From Aquimonas voraii (GTDB taxonomy: Bacteria > Pseudomonadota > Gammaproteobacteria > Xanthomonadales > Xanthomonadaceae), in NCBI RefSeq assembly GCF_900101825.1, contig NZ_FNAG01000001.1:496001-560000 (forward strand): a stretch of DNA of 64,000 bases. Direction: 5' to 3'. Within the stretch, counting starts at the first letter, position 1; every line of letters begins with the position of its first letter. A program made the position numbers and the translations under genes. This document shows positions 17,690 to 26,570 of this stretch, piece by piece. The notes under the pieces are model-generated. The model did no database searches, was not told the DNA's origin, and worked only from the letters and a program-made list of their open reading frames with translations.

Positions 17690-18871
17690 ATGCGCGCGCA
17701 ATCCTCACCGCCCATCCTGACGACTCCCGTGCGCCTGCTCGGGGCCTGCGTCCTCGCAGCTGCCCTCGTGTTCGCAGCGGGCTGCGGTCGCTCCGAAAAT
17801 GCCGCAGACACGGGCGATTCTGCAGCCCAGGCCGACCAGGAAAAAAAGACCGGCGGGCGTGAGGAGCAGGCGGTGCCCGTGGAATCCGCGCTGGCCGTGC
17901 GCCAAAGCGTGACCGCCAGCTACAGCGGAACGGCGCCACTGGAAGCGCCGGGCGAGGCCCAGGTGGTGGCCAAGACCTCGGGCGTTCTGCTGCGCCTGTT
18001 CGCCGAAGAGGGCGATCGCGTGAAGGCGGGCCAGGTGCTGGCGCGGATCGATCCTGAGCGCCCGCGACTGGAGGTGCAGCGCAACGAAGCCATGCTGCGC
18101 AAGCTGGAAGCAGAGTATCGACGTGCCCAGGAGCTGTTCGAGCGCAAGCTGCTCGCGGCCGAGGCGCACGAGCGCCTGCGCTTTGACCTCGATACCCAGC
18201 GCGCTGCCTATGAGATGGCCAAGCTTGAGCTGTCCTACACGGAGATCGTGGCGCCCTTCGACGGCGTGGTCGCCCAGCGCATGGCCAAGGAAGGCAATCT
18301 CATCCAGATCAACCAGGCCATGTTCCGGGTGGTCGACACCTCGCGACTGGAGGCCGTGCTCAACGTGCCCGAGCGCGAGCTGGCGACGCTCAAGGCCGGC
18401 CAGCCGGTGGCCCTGCGCGTGGATGCTGCGCCCGGCGTGGTCTTCGACGGTTCGATCGATCGCGTCAGCCCGGTGGTGGACGCCGCCAGCGGCACCTTCC
18501 GGGTGGTGGCGGCTTTCAGCGAGCCCAGCGGCGTGCTCAAGCCCGGCATGTTCGGGCGTATCGAAGTGATCTACGACGAGCGCCAGCAGGCGCTGACGGT
18601 GCCGCGCGAGGCACTGATCGAGGGCGAGGGCGTGCCTGCCGTGTTCGTGGTCCGCGAGGGCCGCGCGGTGCGTACCCCGATCGAAATCGGCCACCTGAGC
18701 GGCAGTGTGGCGGAAGTGCGCGGCGGCTTGAGCGAGGGCGATCGCGTAGTCACCACCGGCAAGGTCACCCTGCGTGATGGCGCCCTGCTGCAGCTGATCG
18801 GTGAACCGTCCGCGGGCGTTGACGCCGAAGCCATCGCCCAGGGCAAGCCCGCGACCGGCACCGCCGGTTGA
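17690..18871 (+). CDS. RND efflux periplasmic adaptor (lipoprotein)
   Basis: A 393-residue membrane-fusion protein that links an inner-membrane RND pump to an outer-membrane channel. A lipoprotein signal with FAAGC places the acylated Cys near residue 33. Then come the barrel-sandwich halves (VVAKTSGVLLRLFAEEGDRVKAGQVLARID and the matching TEIVAPFDGVVAQRMAKEGNL) around a short helical hairpin, a beta-barrel domain, and a membrane-proximal domain with VPREALIEGEG. The hairpin is short, as in adaptors of the CusB/MdtA-like groups. The first permease gene starts 22 bases downstream. No TolC-type channel gene lies nearby. Confidence 0.93.
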   Translation: MRAQSSPPILTTPVRLLGACVLAAALVFAAGCGRSENAADTGDSAAQADQEKKTGGREEQAVPVESALAVRQSVTASYSGTAPLEAPGEAQVVAKTSGVLLRLFAEEGDRVKAGQVLARIDPERPRLEVQRNEAMLRKLEAEYRRAQELFERKLLAAEAHERLRFDLDTQRAAYEMAKLELSYTEIVAPFDGVVAQRMAKEGNLIQINQAMFRVVDTSRLEAVLNVPERELATLKAGQPVALRVDAAPGVVFDGSIDRVSPVVDAASGTFRVVAAFSEPSGVLKPGMFGRIEVIYDERQQALTVPREALIEGEGVPAVFVVREGRAVRTPIEIGHLSGSVAEVRGGLSEGDRVVTTGKVTLRDGALLQLIGEPSAGVDAEAIAQGKPATGTAG

Positions 18872-18893
18872 CCCCGGCCGCAAGGAACGCCTC

Positions 18894-21800
18894 ATGAACA
18901 TCGCCGAGATCGCCACCCGCCGTCGCGTGACGGTGGGGATGGTGACGATCACCTTCCTGCTGTTCGGCTTCATCGCCCTGCGCGACCTCAAGGTCAACCT
19001 GCTGCCCGACCTGAGCTATCCCACGCTGACGGTGCGCACCGAGTACACCGGCGCGGCCCCGTCCGAGATCGAGAACCTGATCACCGAGCCGGTCGAAGAG
19101 GCCGTCGGCGTGGTCAAGAACCTGCGTCGCCTGCGCTCGGTCTCGCGCACGGGCCAGAGTGATGTGGTGCTCGAGTTCGCCTGGGGCACCGACATGGACC
19201 GCGCCGGCATCGAGGTGCGTGACAAGCTGGAACTGTTGCGTCTGCCGCTGGAAGCGGAGAAGCCCGTGCTGCTGCGCTTCGATCCCTCGACCGAACCGAT
19301 CATGCGCCTCGGCCTGGCGGGACGTGCCGATGTCACGGGCTTCGACATCGCCGAACTCAAGGACCTGCGTCGCTACGCCGACGAGACCCTGAAGAAGCGG
19401 CTGGAGCCAGTCGACGGAGTGGCGGCGGTCAAGGTCAGCGGCGGCCTCGAAGATGAAGTGCAGGTGCTGCTGGACCCGCAGAAGCTGGCGCGACTCAATC
19501 TGACGCCAGCACGGGTGATCGAGCGCCTGAAGCAGGAGAACATCAACATCTCGGGCGGTGCCATCGACGAAGGCAACCAGCGCTACCTAGTGCGCACCGT
19601 CAACCAGTTCGCCAATGTCGAGCAGATGCAGGAACTGCTGGTGGCGGTTGATCAGGGCGTGCCGGTGCGCCTGCGCGATGTCGCCTCCGTCGGCCAGGGC
19701 TTCAAGGAGCGCGAGGCGATCATCCGTATGGACGGCCGCGAGGCGGTCGAGCTGGCGATCTACAAGGAAGGCGATGCCAACACCGTCGCCGCCGCGGCTG
19801 GCGTGCGCCAGCAGCTGGAACGCCTGCGCGAGAACCTGCCGCCCAACGCCAGCCTGATCACGGTCGACGACCAGTCGGTGTTCATCCAGAACTCGTTGGA
19901 CGAGGTGGGTTCGGCCGCGCTGATGGGCGGCCTGCTGGCCGTGCTCATCATCTTCTTCTTCCTGCGCGATGGCTGGAGCACCTTCGTCATCGCGGTGTCG
20001 CTGCCGGTCTCGATCATCGCCACCTTCTTCTTCATGCAGCAGGTGGGCCTGAGCCTCAACGTGATGTCGCTGGGCGGGTTGGCCCTCGCCACAGGCATGG
20101 TGGTCGATGACTCGATCGTGGTGCTGGAGTCGATCGCCAAAGCGCGCGAGCGGGGCTTGGGGATCATCGAGAGCGCCATCGTCGGCGCCTCCGAGGTGCG
20201 ACTGGCGGTGGTCGCTTCCACGCTCACAACGGTGGCGGTGTTCTTTCCTCTGGTTTTCGTCGAAGGCGTGGCTGGCCAACTGTTTGGCGACCAGGCTCTG
20301 ACCGTCAGCATTGCCATCATCATTTCCACGGTCGTGGCGATGGCACTGGTGCCCATGCTGGCTTCGCTGCGCTCGCGCCCGCCGCTGGCCTATCCCGAGG
20401 ACCAGGCCGAGCTCGACGTTGCCCGCGGGCGGGTTGCGCGTCTGCGGTTGGCGGTGTCTCGCGGCCTTCTGCGCTTCGCCCGTCTCCTGGGCCGGTGGGT
20501 GGGTGGCAGCCTGAGCGCCATCGGTCGCGTGTTGCTCAAGCCCTATGACTGGCTGGAGGCCGCCTACGCCCGCGCCTTGCCGAAGGCGGTGGCGCGACCC
20601 GCGCCGGTCCTGCTCACGTCCACCGCGGCCTTCCTGTTCACCCTGGCCTTGGTGCCCGGCCTGGGCATGGATCTGATCCCGCAGCTCGCCCAGGGTCGCT
20701 TCGAGATGACCGTCAAGCTGCCGCCGGGTACGCCGCTGGCCGACAGCGATGCGGTGGTGCGAGAACTTCAGCGCCGCCACGCCGAAGACCCGCGGGTGCG
20801 CACCATCCACGGCGTCAGCGGCAGCGGCACGCGCCTTGACGCCAACCCCACAGAATCGGGCGAGAACATCGGCAAGCTGCTGATCGTCCTCGCCGAGGGC
20901 GCGGGAGAGAACGCCGAGGCCGGGCTGACGGAAGCCCTGCGCGAAAGTGCCGAAGCCTGGCCGCGGGCGGAGGTGAAGTTCTCGCGCCCGCAGCTGTTCT
21001 CGTTCGCGACGCCGTTGGAAATCGAGATCCGCGGCTACGACCTCGACCAGCTGCAGGCGGCCGGCCTGGAGCTGGCGCGACGGCTTCAGGCCGATGACCG
21101 CTACGCCGACGTCAAGTCCACGGTGGAGCAGGGCTTCCCCGAGATCCAAGTGGTCTTCGATGCCGAACGGGCGGCGGCGCTGAACCTCACCACCCGGCAG
21201 ATCGCCGACCAGGTGGTGCGCCAGGTGCGTGGCGAAGTCGCTACCCGCTACAGCTTCCGCAATCGCAAGATCGACGTGCTGGTGCGCGCAGAAGAATCCG
21301 CCCGCGCCTCGGCGGCCGATATCGGCCAGCTGATCGTCAACCCGGAAAGCGAGCGTCCGGTCCGGCTGTCTGCCGTGGCGGATGTCATCAGCACCGAAGG
21401 CCCCAGCGAGATCCATCGCGTCGACCAGGAGCGCGTCGCCGTGGTCTCGGCCAACCTGCGCTACGGCGACCTCGGCACCGCGGTGGCGAACATCGAGCGC
21501 ATGCTGGCGGAGCAGCCGCTGGGCGCCGGGCTCGACGTCAACATCGGTGGCCAGAACGAGGAGCTGCAGGCTTCGGTCAACTCGCTGGTGTTTGCACTGG
21601 TGCTGGCGATCTTCATGGTCTACCTGGTGATGGCCTCGCAGTTCGAGTCGCTGCTGCACCCCTTCGTCATCATGTTCACGATCCCGCTGGCGGCGGTCGG
21701 CGCGATTCTCGCCCTCAAGCTTTCGGGCAACGGCCTGTCGGTAGTGGTTTTCATCGGCCTTATCCTGCTGGCCGGCATCGTGGTCAAGAACGCCATCGTG

Positions 21801-22157
21801 CTGATCGATCGGGTCAACCAGCTGCGCGAGGAGGGCGTGCCCAAGCTCAAGGCGATCTGCGACGGATCGCACGAGCGCCTGCGCCCGATCGTGATGACCA
21901 CGCTGACCACCCTGTTCGGCTTCCTGCCGCTGGCGATCGGTGGTGGCGAGGGGGCCGAAGTGCGTGCGCCGATGGCGATCACCGTGATCGGTGGCCTTCT
22001 GGTCTCCACGCTGCTGACCCTGCTGGTGATCCCGGTGATGTACGCGCTGCTCGACCGCAAACCGGATGCCTACTACTTCGAGCGCGGTGAGCGTACGCGC
22101 GCAGCCGCGGAAGCCGAGCGCCAGGCGCGCCTCGCTGCGGCGGAGTCCGCGGCATGA
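18894..22157 (+). CDS. RND efflux permease, first of two
   Basis: A 1087-residue inner-membrane proton-driven exporter of the HAE-1/AcrB type, with twelve membrane helices in two halves and two large periplasmic loops. The proton-relay pair is visible in helix 4 as GMVVDDSIVVLE. Other hallmarks: LPDLSYPTLTVRTEYTGAAPSEIE near the N-terminus and FIGLILLAGIVVKNAIVLID in helix 10. The central cytoplasmic linker (about residues 495-560) is longer than usual and arginine-rich. ATG 18894 follows AAGGAA. Substrate unknown. Confidence 0.95.
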   Translation: MNIAEIATRRRVTVGMVTITFLLFGFIALRDLKVNLLPDLSYPTLTVRTEYTGAAPSEIENLITEPVEEAVGVVKNLRRLRSVSRTGQSDVVLEFAWGTDMDRAGIEVRDKLELLRLPLEAEKPVLLRFDPSTEPIMRLGLAGRADVTGFDIAELKDLRRYADETLKKRLEPVDGVAAVKVSGGLEDEVQVLLDPQKLARLNLTPARVIERLKQENINISGGAIDEGNQRYLVRTVNQFANVEQMQELLVAVDQGVPVRLRDVASVGQGFKEREAIIRMDGREAVELAIYKEGDANTVAAAAGVRQQLERLRENLPPNASLITVDDQSVFIQNSLDEVGSAALMGGLLAVLIIFFFLRDGWSTFVIAVSLPVSIIATFFFMQQVGLSLNVMSLGGLALATGMVVDDSIVVLESIAKARERGLGIIESAIVGASEVRLAVVASTLTTVAVFFPLVFVEGVAGQLFGDQALTVSIAIIISTVVAMALVPMLASLRSRPPLAYPEDQAELDVARGRVARLRLAVSRGLLRFARLLGRWVGGSLSAIGRVLLKPYDWLEAAYARALPKAVARPAPVLLTSTAAFLFTLALVPGLGMDLIPQLAQGRFEMTVKLPPGTPLADSDAVVRELQRRHAEDPRVRTIHGVSGSGTRLDANPTESGENIGKLLIVLAEGAGENAEAGLTEALRESAEAWPRAEVKFSRPQLFSFATPLEIEIRGYDLDQLQAAGLELARRLQADDRYADVKSTVEQGFPEIQVVFDAERAAALNLTTRQIADQVVRQVRGEVATRYSFRNRKIDVLVRAEESARASAADIGQLIVNPESERPVRLSAVADVISTEGPSEIHRVDQERVAVVSANLRYGDLGTAVANIERMLAEQPLGAGLDVNIGGQNEELQASVNSLVFALVLAIFMVYLVMASQFESLLHPFVIMFTIPLAAVGAILALKLSGNGLSVVVFIGLILLAGIVVKNAIVLIDRVNQLREEGVPKLKAICDGSHERLRPIVMTTLTTLFGFLPLAIGGGEGAEVRAPMAITVIGGLLVSTLLTLLVIPVMYALLDRKPDAYYFERGERTRAAAEAERQARLAAAESAA

Positions 22158-25100
22158 GCCTCTCGCGCCTCAGCCTGCAGCGGCCGGTGACCGCGAGCAT
22201 GTTCTTCGTTTCCATGCTGCTGGTCGGTTTGATCGCTGCGTTCCGGTTGCCCCTGGAGTTCCTGCCTGAGGCGGATGCTCCCTTCCTCTACGTGGATTTT
22301 CCGTACCCGGGCTCCAGCCCTTCGGAGATCGAGGAGACGATCACCCGCCCGGCCGAGGAGGCGCTGGCGACCCTGCCGGGCATCAGCCGCATGTTCTCGC
22401 AGTCGCGCGCGGATGGCGCCGGCGTGTTCATCCAGTTCGACTGGAGTCGCGACATCCAGATCGCCGCGGCTGATGCGCGCGACCGCCTGGACGCGATCCG
22501 CGACGAGCTGCCGTCCGACTTCCAGCGCTACCTGGTTCTGAAGTACAGCACCAGCGATCAGCCGGTGCTGCGCATCCGGGTGTCCAGCGATCTCGACTTG
22601 CAGGCCCAGTACGACCTGCTGGACCGCGAGGTGAAGCGACGCATCGAGCGCGTGCCCGGGGTGGCGCGCGTCGATCTGTCGGGCATTGCCCCGCCCGAGG
22701 TCGAGATCGAGCTCAACAATGATCGCGTCACCGCGCATGGCATCGATCTGAACGCCTTGGCACAGCGGCTTTCCGCGGCCAACTTCTCGGTTTCGGCCGG
22801 CCAGATCACCGAGGCCGATCGACGTGTGCGCGTGCAGCCCGTCGGCGAGCTGCGCTCCTTGGAGGAACTGCGTGCGCTGCCGGTCAACGCGGCCGGTTTG
22901 CGCCTGTCCGACATCGCCGAGGTGCGACTGAAGCCGGGGCGCCTGGACTACGGACGCCGGCTCGACGGCCGCCCTGCGGTGGGCATCGACATCATGAAGG
23001 AGCGCTCGGCCAACCTGGTCGAGGTTTCGCGCGGTGTGCTGGCGGAGGTCCAAGCCATCCACGCCATGCCCGCCTTCGCAGACATCCAGCTGTTCGTCAT
23101 GCAGGACCAGGCGGAAGGCGTCACCACCTCGCTGTCGGAGTTGGCCAACGCGGGGCTTCTGGGCACCGCCCTGTCGGTGCTGGTGCTGTACTTCTTCCTG
23201 CGCCACTGGCCCTCGACCCTGATGGTCTCGGTGTCCATCCCGATCTGCATCGTGATGACGCTGGGCTTCATGTATTTCTTCGGGCTGTCGCTCAACATCC
23301 TGTCGATGATGGGCCTTCTGCTCGGCATCGGCATGCTGGTCGACAATGCCGTCGTGGTGGTCGAGAGCATCTATCAGAAGCGCGAGAAGTATCCGGACAA
23401 CCCCTTCCGCTGCGCCATCGAGGGCACCCGCGAAGTGCAGATCGCGATCTCGGCCGGCACCCTGACCAGCATCATCGTGTTCCTGCCGAACATCTTCGGC
23501 GAGCGCAACTTCATCACCATCTATCTGAGCCAGGTGGCCTACACCATCACCATCTCCTTGCTCTGTTCCTGGTTGGTGGCGATCAGCCTGATCCCGATGA
23601 TCAGCGCGCGCCTGCGCGCGCCCAGGCATCTGGTCGATGCCTCGCGGCAGGCGAGCCGTTTCCAGGACCGCTACGCGCGCTGGCTCGACGCCTCGCTCCG
23701 GCACCGCTGGAAGACGCTGGCCGCGATCGCCGCGCTGGTCGCCGTGAGCCTGGTGCCGATGTTTGGCATCAAGGCCGACATGATCCCGCAGGGTGAGACT
23801 CGCGAGGCCGAGCTCAGCTACCGCTGGAACGGCAGCTACCGCCTGGAGGACATCTCGGCGGCGGTGAAGCAGGTCGAGGACTACCTCGAAGCCCATCGCG
23901 ACGAGTTCGAGATCGTGCAGATCTACAGCTGGTACAGCGAGCGCGGCGGCGGCGGAACGCGCATCGATCTCGATCCCGAGGGGCGCACGCCAACCCCGCA
24001 GGTCATGGAGAAGATCACCGCGGGCCTGCCCAAGCTGGCGATGGGCGAAGTCGCGTTCCAGGAGAGCGAGGGCGGTGGCCCGGGCGGCGGCGAGGGCATG
24101 CAGGTGGCCCTGATCGGCGACAGCTCCATGCTGCTGGAGGAACTGTCCGAAGCCGTGGTGCCGGTGCTCAAGGCGCAGTCCTTCGTGCGCGATGCCTATG
24201 CAGACCTCGGCGCCAAGTCGCGCGAGATCCAGGTCCGGGTCGACCGCGACCGCGCACTGCAGTACGGATTCTCCGCCCAGCAGGTGGCGCAGTTCATCGG
24301 CATCGCCCTGCGCGGCACACCCCTGCGCGAGTTTCGCTCGGGCATGACCGAGGTGCCGGTCTGGCTGCGTTTCGAGGAGGCCGACAGCGCCAGCGTCGAT
24401 GACCTTCGGGATTTCAAGCTGGCGAGCCCGCTCGGTGGGCAGGTGCCTTTGCTGGCAATGGTGGACGTGCAGGTTGTCGCGAGCCCGAGCACCATCAATC
24501 GCCAGAGCCGGCAGACGGCGCTGCCCATTCGCATCGCGCTGGCCGATGGCGTCACCATGGACGATGCCCGCAAGCAGATCGAACCTCTGATGGAGCAGTT
24601 CGAACTCCCCGCGGGCTACCGTTGGAACTTCGGCACCAGCTTCGAGCTGAACGACCAGGCTGGCGCGCAGATGGCCTTCAACACCCTGATCGCGCTGATC
24701 ATGGTCTACATCGTGATGGCTGCCGTGTTCGAGTCGATCACCTTCCCGGCGGTGATCGTCAGCACGATTTTCTTCTCGGCGCTGGGTGTTTTCTGGCTGT
24801 TCTGGCTGACCGACACGACCTTCTCGATCATGGCGGCGATCGGCATCCTGGTGCTGATGGGTGTGGTGGTGAACAACGGCATCGTCATGGTCGAGCACAT
24901 CAACACGCTGAGGCGGAGCGGCATGGACCGCCATGCCGCGCTGGTGGCCGGCTGTCGCGATCGCCTGCGACCGATCCTGATGACCATGGGCACGACCATC
25001 CTCGGCATGCTGCCGCTGACCATGGCTGGCACCCAGATGGGTGGCGACGGTCCGCCCTACTACCCGATGGCGCGCGCCATCGTCGGTGGCCTGGTGTTCT

Positions 25101-25228
25101 CGACTCTGATCTCGCTGTTCGCGCTGCCGACCTTCTACGCCATGGTCGACGACTGGCGGCTGCGTTCGCGGGCCCGCTGGAAGACCGCCTGGGCGCAGCT
25201 GCAGGGGGCGCAGGCCAGCCGCGCCTGA
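22154..25228 (+). CDS. RND efflux permease, second of two
   Basis: A 1024-residue RND permease whose ATG overlaps the stop of the first permease (ATGA), so both pumps are co-translated. It has the same twelve-helix layout, with FPYPGSSPSEIEETITRPAEE near the N-terminus. In helix 4 the proton-relay segment reads GMLVDNAVVVVE: the second Asp of the usual pair is Asn. Two pump genes behind one adaptor gene suggest a mixed pump like MdtBC, or a pair with different substrates. The C-terminal half is clearly RND (AAIGILVLMGVVVNNGIVMVEH). Confidence 0.95.
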   Translation: MSLSRLSLQRPVTASMFFVSMLLVGLIAAFRLPLEFLPEADAPFLYVDFPYPGSSPSEIEETITRPAEEALATLPGISRMFSQSRADGAGVFIQFDWSRDIQIAAADARDRLDAIRDELPSDFQRYLVLKYSTSDQPVLRIRVSSDLDLQAQYDLLDREVKRRIERVPGVARVDLSGIAPPEVEIELNNDRVTAHGIDLNALAQRLSAANFSVSAGQITEADRRVRVQPVGELRSLEELRALPVNAAGLRLSDIAEVRLKPGRLDYGRRLDGRPAVGIDIMKERSANLVEVSRGVLAEVQAIHAMPAFADIQLFVMQDQAEGVTTSLSELANAGLLGTALSVLVLYFFLRHWPSTLMVSVSIPICIVMTLGFMYFFGLSLNILSMMGLLLGIGMLVDNAVVVVESIYQKREKYPDNPFRCAIEGTREVQIAISAGTLTSIIVFLPNIFGERNFITIYLSQVAYTITISLLCSWLVAISLIPMISARLRAPRHLVDASRQASRFQDRYARWLDASLRHRWKTLAAIAALVAVSLVPMFGIKADMIPQGETREAELSYRWNGSYRLEDISAAVKQVEDYLEAHRDEFEIVQIYSWYSERGGGGTRIDLDPEGRTPTPQVMEKITAGLPKLAMGEVAFQESEGGGPGGGEGMQVALIGDSSMLLEELSEAVVPVLKAQSFVRDAYADLGAKSREIQVRVDRDRALQYGFSAQQVAQFIGIALRGTPLREFRSGMTEVPVWLRFEEADSASVDDLRDFKLASPLGGQVPLLAMVDVQVVASPSTINRQSRQTALPIRIALADGVTMDDARKQIEPLMEQFELPAGYRWNFGTSFELNDQAGAQMAFNTLIALIMVYIVMAAVFESITFPAVIVSTIFFSALGVFWLFWLTDTTFSIMAAIGILVLMGVVVNNGIVMVEHINTLRRSGMDRHAALVAGCRDRLRPILMTMGTTILGMLPLTMAGTQMGGDGPPYYPMARAIVGGLVFSTLISLFALPTFYAMVDDWRLRSRARWKTAWAQLQGAQASRA

Positions 25229-25294
25229 AGCCGCGCAAGGCAGCCTGTGGGGGCATTGCCTAAACTAAGGGGCCCTCGCCCCAGAGCCCTGCCC

Positions 25295-26377
25295 ATGTCG
25301 CTTGACCAGGATGCCGTCCGCGCGCTGCTTGCCCCTCTCATTGATGAAAACACTGGCCAGAGCCTGGTCGATGGCGTCCGCGCCATCGGCGTGGATGGGC
25401 CCCGCGTGCTGGTCGAGCTGCAGCTGAGCTATCCGGCGGCAGGGTTCCGTGTGGCCTTGGCCGAACGCGTGCGAGCCACGCTGGAGGCCGACCCGCGCAT
25501 CGAACGCGCCACCGTCGACGTTTCCTCGCGTGTGCTGGCGCACAAGGTGCGCGAGGGCCTGAGCCCGCTGCCCGGAGTCAAGAACATCATCGCCGTGGCC
25601 TCGGGCAAGGGCGGCGTGGGCAAGTCGACCACCTCGGTGAATCTCGCGCTGGCGCTGGCCGCCGAAGGCGCGCGCGTTGGCGTGCTGGATGCCGACATCT
25701 ATGGGCCGAGCATTCCCCGCATGCTCGGGCTTTCCGGCAAGCCGGACAGCCCTGACGGCAAGACCATCACGCCCAAGCGCGGCCACGGCCTGCAGGCGAT
25801 GTCGATCGGGTTTCTGATCGACGAGGACACGCCGATGATCTGGCGCGGACCGATGGTCACCCAGGCCCTGCAGCAGCTGCTGAATGAAACCGCCTGGGAC
25901 AACCTCGACTACCTGATCATTGACCTGCCGCCGGGCACCGGTGACATCCAGCTCACGCTGTGCCAGAAGGTGCCGGTGTCGGCCGCGATCATTGTCACCA
26001 CCCCGCAGGACATCGCCCTCTTGGACGCCAAGAAGGCCCTGCAGATGTTCCGCAAGGTCGAAGTGCCGGTGCTCGGCATCGTCGAGAACATGGCCATCCA
26101 CGTCTGCTCGAACTGCGGCCACGCCGAGCACATCTTCGGCGAAGGCGGTGGCGCGCGCATGGCTGCGCAGTACGAGGTGCCCCTGCTGGGTGCGCTGCCG
26201 CTCGACATCCGCATCCGCGAACAGGCGGACGGCGGCGCGCCGACGGTGGCGGTAGACGCCGAGTCCGATCTCTCGAAGCGCTATCGCGAGATTGCGCGTC
26301 AGGCCGCGGGGCGACTGTCGCTGCGCGCGAAGAACAAGGCCTTCGGATTTCCGAACATCGTGATCAAGAGTGACTGA
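25295..26377 (+). CDS. apbC: Mrp/ApbC iron-sulfur cluster carrier ATPase
   Basis: A 360-residue P-loop ATPase that carries and delivers Fe-S clusters to apoproteins in the cytoplasm. An N-terminal DUF59/MIP18-like domain (about residues 1-85) is followed by the ATPase with deviant Walker A VASGKGGVGKSTTSVN (about 103-118), DADIYGPSIPRMLG, and the cluster-binding CSNC near residue 275. ATG 25295 is chosen because family members start near MSLDQDAVRALL; the frame is open further upstream. A large palindrome follows the gene. Confidence 0.95.
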   Translation: MSLDQDAVRALLAPLIDENTGQSLVDGVRAIGVDGPRVLVELQLSYPAAGFRVALAERVRATLEADPRIERATVDVSSRVLAHKVREGLSPLPGVKNIIAVASGKGGVGKSTTSVNLALALAAEGARVGVLDADIYGPSIPRMLGLSGKPDSPDGKTITPKRGHGLQAMSIGFLIDEDTPMIWRGPMVTQALQQLLNETAWDNLDYLIIDLPPGTGDIQLTLCQKVPVSAAIIVTTPQDIALLDAKKALQMFRKVEVPVLGIVENMAIHVCSNCGHAEHIFGEGGGARMAAQYEVPLLGALPLDIRIREQADGGAPTVAVDAESDLSKRYREIARQAAGRLSLRAKNKAFGFPNIVIKSD

Positions 26378-26386
26378 TGGAGCTGG

Positions 26387-26451
26387 GATTGGGGGTGAGG
26401 CGGCCCGCTTGCGTGGCAATGGCGCGCAAGCGGGCCGCCTCACCCCCAATC
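26387..26451. repeat. Perfect 27-bp inverted repeat between apbC and ilvA
   Basis: Arms 26387-26413 and 26425-26451 are perfectly complementary, with an 11-base loop. The outer part contains GATTGGGGGTGAGG, related to the GGGATTG heptamers found elsewhere. It begins nine bases after the apbC stop codon. It would form a very stable RNA hairpin and may stop transcription or protect the apbC message; there is no T-run. Confidence 0.8.
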
Positions 26452-26570
26452 TCCAATCCCGGCTCTCAAGCCCTATGCCAATTCGTCGCCCTGCACCGAA
26501 GTCGTAAGGGCGAATGGCACCGGCGGGCGTAGTCTCGGAGCCTCGTTCACGAGCCCTTGAGGATTCCGCC

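Noticed and set aside
19587-21872. A 761-codon open frame on the minus strand
   Set aside because: Antisense to the first RND permease; composition rich in His, Gln and Arg, without ribosome binding site or motif.
22073-24934. A 953-codon open frame on the minus strand
   Set aside because: Antisense to the second RND permease, which has clear family motifs; the frame is His/Gln/Arg-rich with no domain, typical of an antisense shadow.
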